In this document: positions 33,354-41,615 of the stretch, in pieces
Numbering within the stretch: position 1 is the first letter of the stretch
Layout: the number at the start of each line of letters is the position of its first letter
DNA from: Nitrososphaerota archaeon
GTDB taxonomy: Archaea; Thermoproteota; Nitrososphaeria; Nitrososphaerales; Gagatemarchaeaceae
Assembly (NCBI GenBank): GCA_027339745.1
Contig: DAHWNW010000002.1
Location: 119,725-183,724, forward strand
Length of the DNA: 64,000 nucleotides
Direction of reading: 5' to 3'
The notes under the pieces: generated by a model
The model's input: the letters and a program-made list of their open reading frames with translations, nothing else
What the model was told of the DNA's origin: nothing
The model's database searches: none
Made by a program: the position numbers and the translations under genes

Positions 33354-33364
33354 AACTTATATCG
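33354..33364. promoter_or_regulatory. TATA-like box before rps13, possibly bidirectional
   Basis: acttatatcg lies about 30 bases before the rps13 ATG. Its complement, gatataag, could also serve the structured RNA or rpo3 leader on the other strand. Confidence 0.5.
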
Positions 33365-33390
33365 TAAGGACGAAGGGCAGGTTCGGAAAA

Positions 33391-33885
33391 ATGTCCGAAG
33401 CCTCCGAGTTCAGGCATCTGGTCAGGATTTCCGGACGGGACCTCGCAGGGGGTAAGAAGCTGATTGTGGCCCTGGCTGACCTGAAGGGAGTAGGCTTCAA
33501 CTTCGCCAACGTGATTACGACGAAGCTGAGTTTGGACCCCAGGGTACGCCTGGGGACGCTTACGGAGGCACAAGTAGACCAGATCGAGCAGGCCATCCAA
33601 AGCACGACGAAGGCAGCTCTGCCGGAGTGGTATTACAATCGCAGGAACGACCCTGAGACAGGGGAAGCGAAGCAGCTTCTGGGCGCCGACCTCGACTTCA
33701 TACAGAAGGGTGACATCGAGGACGAGAGGAACATCCAGAGCTGGAAGGGGATAAGACACAGTCTCGGATTGAAGGTCAGGGGCCAGAGGACAAGGACCAC
33801 GGGGAGGAAAGGAAGGACGGTGGGTGTCAGGAAGGCGACGCTGGTGGCTGCGGCGAAGGAAGCCTCGACTAAGAAGGAGGAGTAG
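33391..33885 (+). CDS. rps13: Ribosomal protein S13
   Basis: Small-subunit head protein, 164 residues. HLVRISGRDLAGGKKLIVAL, ADLKGVGFNFANVI and the basic RHSLGLKVRGQRTRTTGRKG are the family features. First gene of a plus-strand rps13-rps4-rps11 group, 3 bases before rps4. It points away from rpo3, whereas these genes usually run in one direction in archaea. Confidence 0.97.
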   Translation: MSEASEFRHLVRISGRDLAGGKKLIVALADLKGVGFNFANVITTKLSLDPRVRLGTLTEAQVDQIEQAIQSTTKAALPEWYYNRRNDPETGEAKQLLGADLDFIQKGDIEDERNIQSWKGIRHSLGLKVRGQRTRTTGRKGRTVGVRKATLVAAAKEASTKKEE

Positions 33886-33888
33886 GCG

Positions 33889-34431
33889 ATGGGAGACCCT
33901 AAGAAGTCGCGGAAGCAATACAACAGGCCGAGGAGCCCCTGGAGGGCTGACCAGCTCGCCCAAGAGCTCTACCTCTTAGGGACGTTCGGACTCAGGAACA
34001 AGAGGGAGCTCTGGAAGGCGCAGACCCAACTTAGCGGAGTCAGAAAGCAGGCAAGGACACTGCTCGCTGCCACTCAGGTTGTAAGGCAGCGGGAGGAGAA
34101 GAAGCTCCTGGACAGCCTGAGGAGGAAGGGCCTCGTCGGGGAGGGGGCCACCCTTGACGATATACTCAGCCTTACGGTGGAAGACATGCTCGCCAGGAGG
34201 CTGCAGACGATGGTCTTCAAGAAAGGGATGGCGCTTTCTCCCCTGCATTCGAGGCAGCTGATAGTCCACGGGCACATCGCGGTTGGGGGGAGGATAATCA
34301 CAATCCCAGGATACGAAGTCGGCGGGATTGAAGAGGGGACGGTGGCTTTGACTGGAGACGCCGCGAAGGCTGTGGCCCCCGCAGATGGCGAGCTGACGGT
34401 GCCGGCGGAGCAGCCGGCCCAGGCGCAGTGA
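33889..34431 (+). CDS. rps4: Ribosomal protein S4
   Basis: Small-subunit assembly protein, 180 residues. N-terminal GDPKKSRKQYNRPRSPW, then the S4 RNA-binding domain ARRLQTMVFKKGMALSPLHS and RQLIVHGHIAVGGRIITIPG. The C-terminal tail is Ala/Pro-rich. Between rps13 (3 bases) and rps11 (5 bases). Confidence 0.97.
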   Translation: MGDPKKSRKQYNRPRSPWRADQLAQELYLLGTFGLRNKRELWKAQTQLSGVRKQARTLLAATQVVRQREEKKLLDSLRRKGLVGEGATLDDILSLTVEDMLARRLQTMVFKKGMALSPLHSRQLIVHGHIAVGGRIITIPGYEVGGIEEGTVALTGDAAKAVAPADGELTVPAEQPAQAQ

Positions 34432-34436
34432 GATAG

Positions 34437-34841
34437 ATGTCTGAAGAAGAAGTGCTCGCTGACCGGTGGGGGGTATGCCACATCTATTCGTCGTACAACA
34501 ACACCATAGTGCACATCACTGACCTGACCGGGGCCGAGACTATAGCGTTCTCCTCAGGCGGGAGGCACGTGAAGGCCGACAGGTTCGAGTCGTCCCCATA
34601 CGCCGCCATGAGGAGCGCGTCTGCGGCGTCAGAGGTCGCCAAGGGCAAGGGGATCACGGCTGTCCACATCAAGGTGAGGGCGGTAGGCGGGACAGGTCCA
34701 AGGACCCCAGGGCCCGGAGCCCAAGCCGCAATCCGCGCCATAGCAAGGGCGGGGTTCAAGATAGGACGCATCGAAGATGCGACGCCCATCCCCCACGATA
34801 CGACGAGGAAGAAGGGCGGGCGCAGAGGAAGAAGGGCCTAA
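34437..34841 (+). CDS. rps11: Ribosomal protein S11
   Basis: Small-subunit platform protein, 134 residues. [20 protein letters not shown], then [18 protein letters not shown] and the C-terminal [20 protein letters not shown]. Last gene of the plus-strand group; converges on the winged-helix gene 3 bases away. Confidence 0.97.
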   Translation: MSEEEVLADRWGVCHIYSSYNNTIVHITDLTGAETIAFSSGGRHVKADRFESSPYAAMRSASAASEVAKGKGITAVHIKVRAVGGTGPRTPGPGAQAAIRAIARAGFKIGRIEDATPIPHDTTRKKGGRRGRRA

Positions 34842-34844
34842 TCT

Positions 34845-35795
34845 TCAGAGCAGCTTCAGCACTTCTGCGGAGTCGACCTTCCCGTCACCGTCCCTGTCCA
34901 CTCCGCGCAGCAGTGCCGCGAAGGGACCCGACTCGTACTTCGAGAACAGGGTGTCCGCGTCGTTACAGACCCCGATTATGCCTGACTTCGTCCCGGCTCC
35001 CGTGAGCCCAGCGATTACGACGCACGTCCTCGACCTGTCCCAGGGATTCGGTATCTTTTCGACGAGGCAGTCAAGCTCTGATGCGTGGGAGTTCCTTTCG
35101 TCGTCGACTATCGCGCCCCAGAACCCCCCCTGGCTGAACTTGAAGGGAAGATGAGGGTTGAGTTCTTCGGCCACCGAGTTGTTCCTCGGCCCGCCGACTA
35201 CAACGAGGTTGGAGGAGACCAGCTTCTCCGCCTTAAGGTCGGTGTCAAGCTTCACCGGGAACTTCTCTGGGAGGTTTACGAACTGCCCCAGGGCGAACCC
35301 AAGCTGGACGGCGTAGTGCCCGTCCCTGGCCTGGGTGCCCGCCGCGCCGTGCGGTAGCGGAGAACCTACCACGACCCAGCCGTCGAACTCCCCGTCTTTG
35401 ACGAACTCTTTGAAGAAGCGGCCGAGGGCCTTCGATCGCCCGGACGATTTCAGGGTGGGGAAGGGCTCGCCTTTGACAGGGAACTCCACCGCATAGCCGT
35501 CGGAGGCGAGGACGAACAGGTTGGCTTCGCCCCCCCTGACGCGCTCGCTGCGGACGCGCGAAATCAGCCCTGCCTTCTCCAGCCTCCCCACGTTGTAGTA
35601 CACCGTCTGGTGGTGTGCTCCCAGCGACCTCGCCATCTCTGCGGGGTACTTCGGCCCGGACGAGAGTAGCGCCAGGATCTTCTGCCCCAGCTTCCCCGAC
35701 GCGGGTCTGAACTCATCTGGCCCGTCGGCGGTCAGGACCCTCTTGGCGAGCCCTGACTCGGACCTTGGGTCGAAAAGTAACTTCTCCTTGGGCAC
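34845..35795 (-). CDS. Winged-helix DNA-binding protein with C-terminal EF-hand
   Basis: 316 residues in three parts. Residues about 33-95 form an ArsR-like winged helix (LGQKILALLSSGPKYPAEMA, then HHQTVYYNVGRLEKAGLISR). Residues about 120-285 are an alpha/beta region with the Gly-rich turn NLVVVGGPRNNSVAEELN and IAGLTGAGTKSG, of a type also met in archaeal surface-layer-associated proteins; function unknown. The last 17 residues are a perfect EF-hand loop, DRDGDGKVDSAE (300-311), with ligands at loop positions 1, 3, 5, 9 and 12. GTG start; a TATA-like box at 35816-35824 fits a leaderless transcript. Divergent from glmS. Possibly a calcium-responsive regulator. Confidence 0.75.
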   Translation of the reverse strand: MPKEKLLFDPRSESGLAKRVLTADGPDEFRPASGKLGQKILALLSSGPKYPAEMARSLGAHHQTVYYNVGRLEKAGLISRVRSERVRGGEANLFVLASDGYAVEFPVKGEPFPTLKSSGRSKALGRFFKEFVKDGEFDGWVVVGSPLPHGAAGTQARDGHYAVQLGFALGQFVNLPEKFPVKLDTDLKAEKLVSSNLVVVGGPRNNSVAEELNPHLPFKFSQGGFWGAIVDDERNSHASELDCLVEKIPNPWDRSRTCVVIAGLTGAGTKSGIIGVCNDADTLFSKYESGPFAALLRGVDRDGDGKVDSAEVLKLL

Positions 35796-35945
35796 GGCGC
35801 AGGGTCAGACAACCACACATAAACGGTTTTGCATGGTCACGCGGCGCCGGGTTGGCGTCGCGGTCGGACCATACAAGCGGGGCGGTGCAGGGTATGGCAG
35901 AATGTTTTGCGGGGTTTAAAGAGACAGGGGACGGAACTCGTCCGA

Positions 35946-38900
35946 ATGTGCGGGATAGTCGGCTGCGTCGCTGAAAGGCCGGTGGCAGGGATACTTCTCG
36001 ACGGACTCAAACGGGTCGAATATCGCGGCTACGATTCAGCGGGGATGGCCACCACAAACGGGAGACGGCTCGAAATAAGGAAGGGGGTCGGAAGGATAGC
36101 GGAACTTGCCGAGAAGAAAGACTTCTCAGGGATGCTTGGGAACATAGGCATGGCGCACTGTCTCCACCCGGATACACATGTCCAACTGGCGGACGGGCGG
36201 ATCAAGAGAATAGCGGACATGGAAGACGAGGAAGAGGTTGCGTCCCTCGACACTCAGACACTCAAGATTGTGTCGAGAAGAGCGGTCAGGTCATCTCACC
36301 CCGCGCCCCTGTATCTCTTGAAGATAAGCACCGACTCGACCGAAGTCGTCTGCACAGACACTCACAAGATGATCGTGGCAAGAAACGGAGACCTCGTACA
36401 AACCCCCGCGTCTCAGCTCCTCGAGGGCGATTTGCTCATTCTTCCGAAGGCGCTCGCCATAAAGGGCAGGTCGCGGAAGCTGGACGAAGTCAACTCGAAG
36501 AGATTCGTCAGACCGAGCAGAGAATGGACTGAGGCGGTCAAGTGCCTTGTGGAACAAAGGCATGTGAATGTCGCAGAAGCGGCCCGAAGGTGCGGAGTTT
36601 CCTCATCATACCTAGGCCACGTCGTGAGAGGAGACCGCAGCCTCAGAGAAGACGTCGCGAAGAGGGTCGAAGACGTCTTCAAGCTGCGAGTGGCTGGCGG
36701 GCTTGTCCCGGTTTCGCACAGTCATTCAAACTATGTCAGGTTCCCCTCCATGACTTCGCCCGCGCTCCTGGAGGTGGTGGGGTACCTGTTCGGAGCCGGG
36801 CACGTCCACCCTAAGGGGGTCAGAGTCCGCGAAGAAGACCTCGGCCTCCTGCAGCACTACCAGCGGCTGTTCCTGAGAATCTTCGGCCTAGAGGGGCGGA
36901 TCATGAAGGTGGGACGGGCGGACACTTACGAACTCACGGTCAACAGCGTAGCACTTAGCAGGTGGCTCCATCTCAACTTCGACTTCGGGTCTGCCGCGTT
37001 CCTGACTAGGCTCGGGAGGCTCCCGAATGACGAGGTCGCTGCGTTCATCCGTGGGGTCTTTGACGCGGAAGGCTTCGTCGACACGCTCAGTCGCCAGATC
37101 GCCATGCGTATTACAGCAGAGCCCGCGTCCCGGATGCTGCAAGCGCTGCTTGTGCGCTTCGGGGTCCACTCGTCGGTCTTCGTCACGAAGGAGAAGAATC
37201 CAAGACGGAGCCCCTGCCGTATTTTGTCAATCAGCGGACACGAGGACATCAGCGGTTTCATTCGCCAGATTTCGAGCTCGTCAAGTCCGAAGCTCCGAGA
37301 GATGTTCACTCTCGAAGGTGAGACCAAGTCCCGTCGGTCGGCAGGGGAGATGTCAGTGTCCCACCCCAAGAGAGAGCCGCGAGACATCGCAGCCGGAGGG
37401 GAGAACCTATACTTGGAGCGAGGGGAGTACCCGACCCTGGGAACTGTCAACAGACTCGTCGAACATCCTCAGACGCGAAGCGAGGATCGGCCCCTTGAGT
37501 CCGTTCTGCATCGCTTCACCGACTCCCAGGTGTACTTCGAGAAGATAACGTCCGTTGTCCCCGTCGCATCTGACACGACCCAGGTCTACGACCTTGAGGT
37601 GGAGGGCACAGAAAACTTCCTGGCAAACGGAATCTTCACGCACAACAGCCGCTGGGCGACCCACGGAGGCGTGACCGACAAGAACGCCCACCCGCACGCT
37701 TCTTGCAGGGAGCGGGTCGTGGTCGTGCACAACGGGATCATCGAGAATTACGTCTCCCTGAAGAAGGGACTGATCGCGAATGGGCACAGGTTCAGGAGCG
37801 AGACCGACACCGAGGTGGTGGCGCACCTCATCGAAGACGAGTACGAGCGGACGAGGGACCCGCTCAAAGCGACCTCTGCCGGGGTCAAGAAGCTCAAGGG
37901 CCAGTATGCTGTGGCGGTGATGTTTCAGGACCGGCCGGACGTGATGACCGGGGCTCGGAAAGACGCGCCGCTGATCGTCGGGGTGGGGGAAAGGATGATG
38001 TTCCTGGCCAGCGATGTCCTAGCGTTCATAGGTCACACCGACAGGACCATCTTCCTCGACAACTACGAAGTAGTCGAAATCACAAAGGACGGCGTCAAGA
38101 TAGTCGGGCGCGACGGAAAGAGGGTCAGGAGGGAGCCAGACCAGGTAGCATGGGAACTCTCCGACGTCACGAAGAGCGACTACGCCCACTACACCCTGAA
38201 GGAAATCAACGAGCAGCCGAGGACTGTCGTCTCAGCGTCCCTGCAGGACGCCGAGAAGTTGGAGAGGTTCGCCCGTGCGATAAGAAGGACGAAGTCGCTG
38301 TACATCACCGCGTCGGGGACTTCCTACCATGCAGGGCTCTTGATGAAGTTCAGGCTGAACAAGGAGGCGAAGGTCAGGGCTGACGTGGTGGTGGCTGGCG
38401 AACTGAAGGAGCACGCGGAGTTCTTGGGGAAGGGTTCGGTGCTCATCGCGATTTCGCAGAGCGGGGAGACAGCGGACGTGATGGAGGCTGTGAAAGAGGC
38501 GAAGAGGCACGGGACAAGCGTCTACTCGATAGTGAACGCGGCAGGCTCGTCGCTGGCGCGCGAGAGCGACGAGGTGCTCTTGCTCAACTGCGGCCCGGAG
38601 GTTGGGGTGGCTGCCACGAAGAGCTTCACCGCTCAGGTGGTCGTGGTCAACCTCGTGGTGGACGCTGTGCTCGGGAAGAAACGGCCCGGTTCGGCCGAGG
38701 AGCTGTCGAGGGCGGTCGCGGAAGCCTTGAAGTGCGACGGACCCATCCAAGAGCTGGTCAGAGCGTACGCGGACAGGCCCGACTTCTACTTCGTCGCACG
38801 CGGGTATGAGAGCCCTGTCGCCCTTGAGGGCGCGCTGAAGCTGAAGGAACTCTCCTACATCCATGCCGAGGGGATGCCCGCGAGCGAGCTGAAGCACGGG

Positions 38901-39200
38901 ACCCTGGCGCTCATCGAGAAGGGGACCCCCGTGGTGGTCATAAACCCGAGCGGGCCGAATCACGCCGAGTCACTGTCGAGTGCAGAAGAGCTCAGGGCGA
39001 GGGGGGCAGACATCATAGGTATCTCAGACGTGGAGGACGAAGTCTACAAGCACTTCGTGAGGGTCCCGAAGGTGCAGCCGAAGTTCACCCCGGTCGTTGA
39101 GGCGATCCCGCTGCAGTTGCTTGCCTACCGCATGTCAGTGGCTAGGAGCAACGACCCTGACTACCCGAGGAACCTCGCGAAATCCGTCACCGTGAAGTGA
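35946..39200 (+). CDS. glmS: Glutamine-fructose-6-phosphate aminotransferase (isomerising), interrupted by an intein
   Basis: Makes glucosamine-6-phosphate from fructose-6-phosphate and glutamine, the entry to amino-sugar synthesis. From the ATG at 35946 the frame has 1084 codons: a 588-residue host enzyme of normal length plus a 496-residue intein. The N-terminal Cys2 of MCGIVGCVAERP is the glutaminase nucleophile, which fixes this start. After the intein come RWATHGG, then the two SIS domains (TASGTSYHAGLLMKF, AISQSGETADVMEAV) and the terminal NLAKSVTVK. The intein interrupts the glutaminase motif GMAH-SRWATHG. A TATA-like tttaaa at 35915-35920 precedes the start. Confidence 0.97.
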   Translation: MCGIVGCVAERPVAGILLDGLKRVEYRGYDSAGMATTNGRRLEIRKGVGRIAELAEKKDFSGMLGNIGMAHCLHPDTHVQLADGRIKRIADMEDEEEVASLDTQTLKIVSRRAVRSSHPAPLYLLKISTDSTEVVCTDTHKMIVARNGDLVQTPASQLLEGDLLILPKALAIKGRSRKLDEVNSKRFVRPSREWTEAVKCLVEQRHVNVAEAARRCGVSSSYLGHVVRGDRSLREDVAKRVEDVFKLRVAGGLVPVSHSHSNYVRFPSMTSPALLEVVGYLFGAGHVHPKGVRVREEDLGLLQHYQRLFLRIFGLEGRIMKVGRADTYELTVNSVALSRWLHLNFDFGSAAFLTRLGRLPNDEVAAFIRGVFDAEGFVDTLSRQIAMRITAEPASRMLQALLVRFGVHSSVFVTKEKNPRRSPCRILSISGHEDISGFIRQISSSSSPKLREMFTLEGETKSRRSAGEMSVSHPKREPRDIAAGGENLYLERGEYPTLGTVNRLVEHPQTRSEDRPLESVLHRFTDSQVYFEKITSVVPVASDTTQVYDLEVEGTENFLANGIFTHNSRWATHGGVTDKNAHPHASCRERVVVVHNGIIENYVSLKKGLIANGHRFRSETDTEVVAHLIEDEYERTRDPLKATSAGVKKLKGQYAVAVMFQDRPDVMTGARKDAPLIVGVGERMMFLASDVLAFIGHTDRTIFLDNYEVVEITKDGVKIVGRDGKRVRREPDQVAWELSDVTKSDYAHYTLKEINEQPRTVVSASLQDAEKLERFARAIRRTKSLYITASGTSYHAGLLMKFRLNKEAKVRADVVVAGELKEHAEFLGKGSVLIAISQSGETADVMEAVKEAKRHGTSVYSIVNAAGSSLARESDEVLLLNCGPEVGVAATKSFTAQVVVVNLVVDAVLGKKRPGSAEELSRAVAEALKCDGPIQELVRAYADRPDFYFVARGYESPVALEGALKLKELSYIHAEGMPASELKHGTLALIEKGTPVVVINPSGPNHAESLSSAEELRARGADIIGISDVEDEVYKHFVRVPKVQPKFTPVVEAIPLQLLAYRMSVARSNDPDYPRNLAKSVTVK
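36159..37646 (+). mobile_element. Intein in GlmS glutaminase domain, with degenerate LAGLIDADG motif
   Basis: 496-residue insertion from Cys72 to the terminal ...IFTHN, with Ser as the +1 residue. Block A is CLHPDTHVQLADGRIKRIAD, block B EVVCTDTHKMIVA with T-x-x-H, and the end TQVYDLEVEGTENFLANG then FTHN. Endonuclease motif 1, VVGYLFGAG, has Ala at the catalytic acid position. Motif 2, FIRGVFDAEG, keeps Glu. A small helix-turn-helix-like segment, NVAEAARRCGVSSSYLGHV, precedes motif 1. Splicing should be intact; cleavage activity is doubtful. GlmS is a known intein host in archaea. Confidence 0.95.
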
Positions 39201-39228
39201 CGACGCCGCACTGGACTCGGATCGCGCT

Positions 39229-39240
39229 CATAAAATAATT
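39229..39240 (+). promoter_or_regulatory. TATA-like box of the deoxyhypusine synthase gene
   Basis: cataaaataatt is centred about 31 bases before the GTG start at 39266. It is strongly AT-rich in a GC-rich neighbourhood and fits a leaderless or nearly leaderless transcript. Confidence 0.55.
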
Positions 39241-39265
39241 AAGTGGACGATCCAGACGCTCAGCC

Positions 39266-40285
39266 GTGGTATCAAGGAAGGAAGTGCTTTCGAAACCGGT
39301 GGCCACCATCGGCGTTGGCAAGAAGAGCATCTCGGCGCTGCTAAACGAGATGTCGCAGACGGGCTTCCAGGGGAAGAAGCTCGGCGAGGTTGTGAATATC
39401 TGGACAGAGATGGCCAAAGAGAGGGACCTCACCGTGTTCCTTGGGCTGACCGGCTCACTCAGCACCACCGGGCAATGGAAGATCATACGATGGCTAGTGG
39501 AGAACAGATACGTCGACGTGGTCGTGAGCACCGGGGCCAACATCTCTGAGGACATCCTCGAAGCGCTGGGGTACCACTACTACCAAGGGACATGGCTTGC
39601 CGACGACGAGGCACTCCTCAAGATGAAGATCGACAGGTTCTACGACGTCTACGCGGACGAAATGCAATACAGGAAGCTGGAGAGGACCATCTACGACTTC
39701 GCCAACACCCTCGACGCGGAGAAGGTCTACTCGACAAGGGAGTTCCTTCATCAATTCGGGGCCTACCTGAACAAGAAGGGGATAGACAGCATCGTTGCGG
39801 CGGCGCAGAGGGCGAAGGTCCCGGTGTACTCGCCGGGACTGATAGACAGCGGGTACGGAGTGGCCTTGAGCCTGCTGATGCGCGAGAAGAAGAAGATGAT
39901 CAGGCTGGACCAGACAAAAGACATGGAGGAGCTAGCCCAGATCGCAGAGAGGTCCAAGAAGACGGGGGTGGTCTACCTGGGAGGAGGCGTCCCCAAAGAC
40001 ACGATCCAGCTCTCCACCATAATCAAATCTCTGGCCAAGGGAGGGGAGGAGGAGACGCCGCACGAATATGCGATTCAGATAACGGCGGACAGCCCGCAGT
40101 GGGGAGGGCTGTCGGGGTGCACCCTCGAGGAGGCAATCAGCTGGGGGAAAATCAAATCGGGCGGGAAGAAGGCGACACTGTACGCCGACATCACGCTGGC
40201 CCTCCCCATCGTGGCGCACGCGCTGAACGAGAGGGTCACAGGGAGGAGCCACCCCCCTGATCTGTCCTGGGTTTTCAAGAACTAG
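39266..40285 (+). CDS. dhs: Deoxyhypusine synthase
   Basis: Transfers the aminobutyl group of spermidine to a lysine of aIF5A, the first step of hypusine formation. 339 residues. NAD-binding segments FLGLTGSLSTTGQWKIIRWL and VVSTGANISEDILEALGYHY, the substrate region GGGVPKDTI, and the catalytic lysine in the conserved SGCTLEEAISWGKI. GTG start. Converges with purB, overlapping its stop by 11 bases. Confidence 0.96.
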   Translation: MVSRKEVLSKPVATIGVGKKSISALLNEMSQTGFQGKKLGEVVNIWTEMAKERDLTVFLGLTGSLSTTGQWKIIRWLVENRYVDVVVSTGANISEDILEALGYHYYQGTWLADDEALLKMKIDRFYDVYADEMQYRKLERTIYDFANTLDAEKVYSTREFLHQFGAYLNKKGIDSIVAAAQRAKVPVYSPGLIDSGYGVALSLLMREKKKMIRLDQTKDMEELAQIAERSKKTGVVYLGGGVPKDTIQLSTIIKSLAKGGEEETPHEYAIQITADSPQWGGLSGCTLEEAISWGKIKSGGKKATLYADITLALPIVAHALNERVTGRSHPPDLSWVFKN

Positions 40286-41615
40286 CCGAGGTCGCATCCG
40301 GGCTCGGTTTAGGAGCCTTGGCGTCCAGGAGCCTGTCAACGACCCCTGTGCAACTCATGGCTAGGTCCACTGACCTCCCCAGGTACAGGAGCGGGTCTGA
40401 CGCGGTTGTGTATCTGCCGCCGCCGATGGAGTCTCTCACCTTCTCGTACCCCTCGGCGTCCCCCCCGAGCCGCCTCGTGATCTGCTCCCTTTCGGCGAGT
40501 ATCTCGGGGTGCCTTCTCAGGTCGTCGAGCATGGTATGGCGTTCCACTTTCATCGAGGACAGCGAGCCTCGCAACCTCTTGCACGCGATCAGCGAGTGAG
40601 CGAGCCCTTGCCCCACCATCCTGCGGACGACCGAGTCTGACAGGTCCCGCTGGAGCCTGGTGTGCTGGAGCCTGTAGGCGAGCATGACGAGGAGGGACGT
40701 CGACACGTCGGCCTGACCCTCGGCGTTCTCGAGGTCAACGGGGTTCTCCTTCTGGGGCATCGTAGAAGAGCTCACTTTGCCAGGGCGCACGAATCGCAGG
40801 TAGTCCAGCGCCTGGTAGAGCCAAAGGTCCCTGGCCAGTGACGCGACGAGCTGATTGACGTTGATTACAGTGTGAAGGATGTCAGACAGCCTCTCCCCGG
40901 GGGCCACCTGGGTCGAGTAGGGGGCGGGCTCGACTCCGAAGCCTTCAACGAAATTCGAGAGCACTGCAGGCCAGTCGACGTCGGCGAGGAGGCCAAAGGA
41001 TGCGTAGGTCCCCACCGCTCCAGAGAACTTTGCCATTGGCGTCAGCCCGTTAAGACGGGAGACGCGCTCCGCGAGCCTGTAAGCGAATACCGCCATCTCT
41101 TTCCCAAATGTCGTAGGCACGGCCGGCCTACCGTGGGTCCTTGCGACCATCGCCGAGGACGCTTCCTTGGCGGCGAGCCCCGCTATGGAACGGGCGAGCG
41201 AAGAGTAGGCCGGGACCAGTACTTCGCCCACGGCGGACTTTAGGAGGATGGCGAAGGATAGGCTGTTGGTATCCTCGCTCGTCAGGCCGAGGTGCACGAA
41301 GGGGGCGAGGGCCCGGGGACCTGATTTTAGCAGCCGCTCCCTGAAGTATACTTCAACGGCCTTCACGTCGTGGCCCAGCCGCCCTTCGAGCTCCTCGAGG
41401 GCTGCCATGTCGGTGTCCACCGCCGGGACCTTTGCCTTGGGGGCTACACCCAACTTCACCAGCAGCCCAAGGTACTCCGCCTCCACCCTGACCCTGGCGC
41501 TCATCAGCGCCCGGTCCGAGAAGTAGCGGTCAAGGGGTTCAGCCTCTCTGCGGTATCTCCCATCTATTGGAGAGATGGCGTCAAAGCTCAATGGTCTTCG
41601 ACCTTTCTTCCCCAT
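40275..41615 (-). CDS. purB: Adenylosuccinate lyase
   Basis: Cleaves SAICAR and adenylosuccinate in purine synthesis. 446 residues from the ATG at 41615, or 438 from a TTG at 41591 that would reduce overlap with purA from 35 to 11 bases. Motifs: AISPIDGRYRREAEPL, HLGLTSEDTNSLSFA, RTHGRPAVPTTFGKEMA, and the fumarase/aspartase signature SSTMPQKENPVDLENAEG. Downstream of purA and guaB on the same strand, making an AMP/GMP branch-point operon. Confidence 0.96.
   Translation of the reverse strand: MGKKGRRPLSFDAISPIDGRYRREAEPLDRYFSDRALMSARVRVEAEYLGLLVKLGVAPKAKVPAVDTDMAALEELEGRLGHDVKAVEVYFRERLLKSGPRALAPFVHLGLTSEDTNSLSFAILLKSAVGEVLVPAYSSLARSIAGLAAKEASSAMVARTHGRPAVPTTFGKEMAVFAYRLAERVSRLNGLTPMAKFSGAVGTYASFGLLADVDWPAVLSNFVEGFGVEPAPYSTQVAPGERLSDILHTVINVNQLVASLARDLWLYQALDYLRFVRPGKVSSSTMPQKENPVDLENAEGQADVSTSLLVMLAYRLQHTRLQRDLSDSVVRRMVGQGLAHSLIACKRLRGSLSSMKVERHTMLDDLRRHPEILAEREQITRRLGGDAEGYEKVRDSIGGGRYTTASDPLLYLGRSVDLAMSCTGVVDRLLDAKAPKPSPDATSASS

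Noticed and set aside
33196-33963. 255-codon minus-strand frame across rps13 and the rpo3-rps13 spacer
   Set aside because: Antisense to rps13; low-complexity Pro/Arg/Leu sequence; the spacer is better explained as structured RNA.
37703-38963. Long frames on both strands within glmS
   Set aside because: Shadows of the SIS-domain coding region; no motif.
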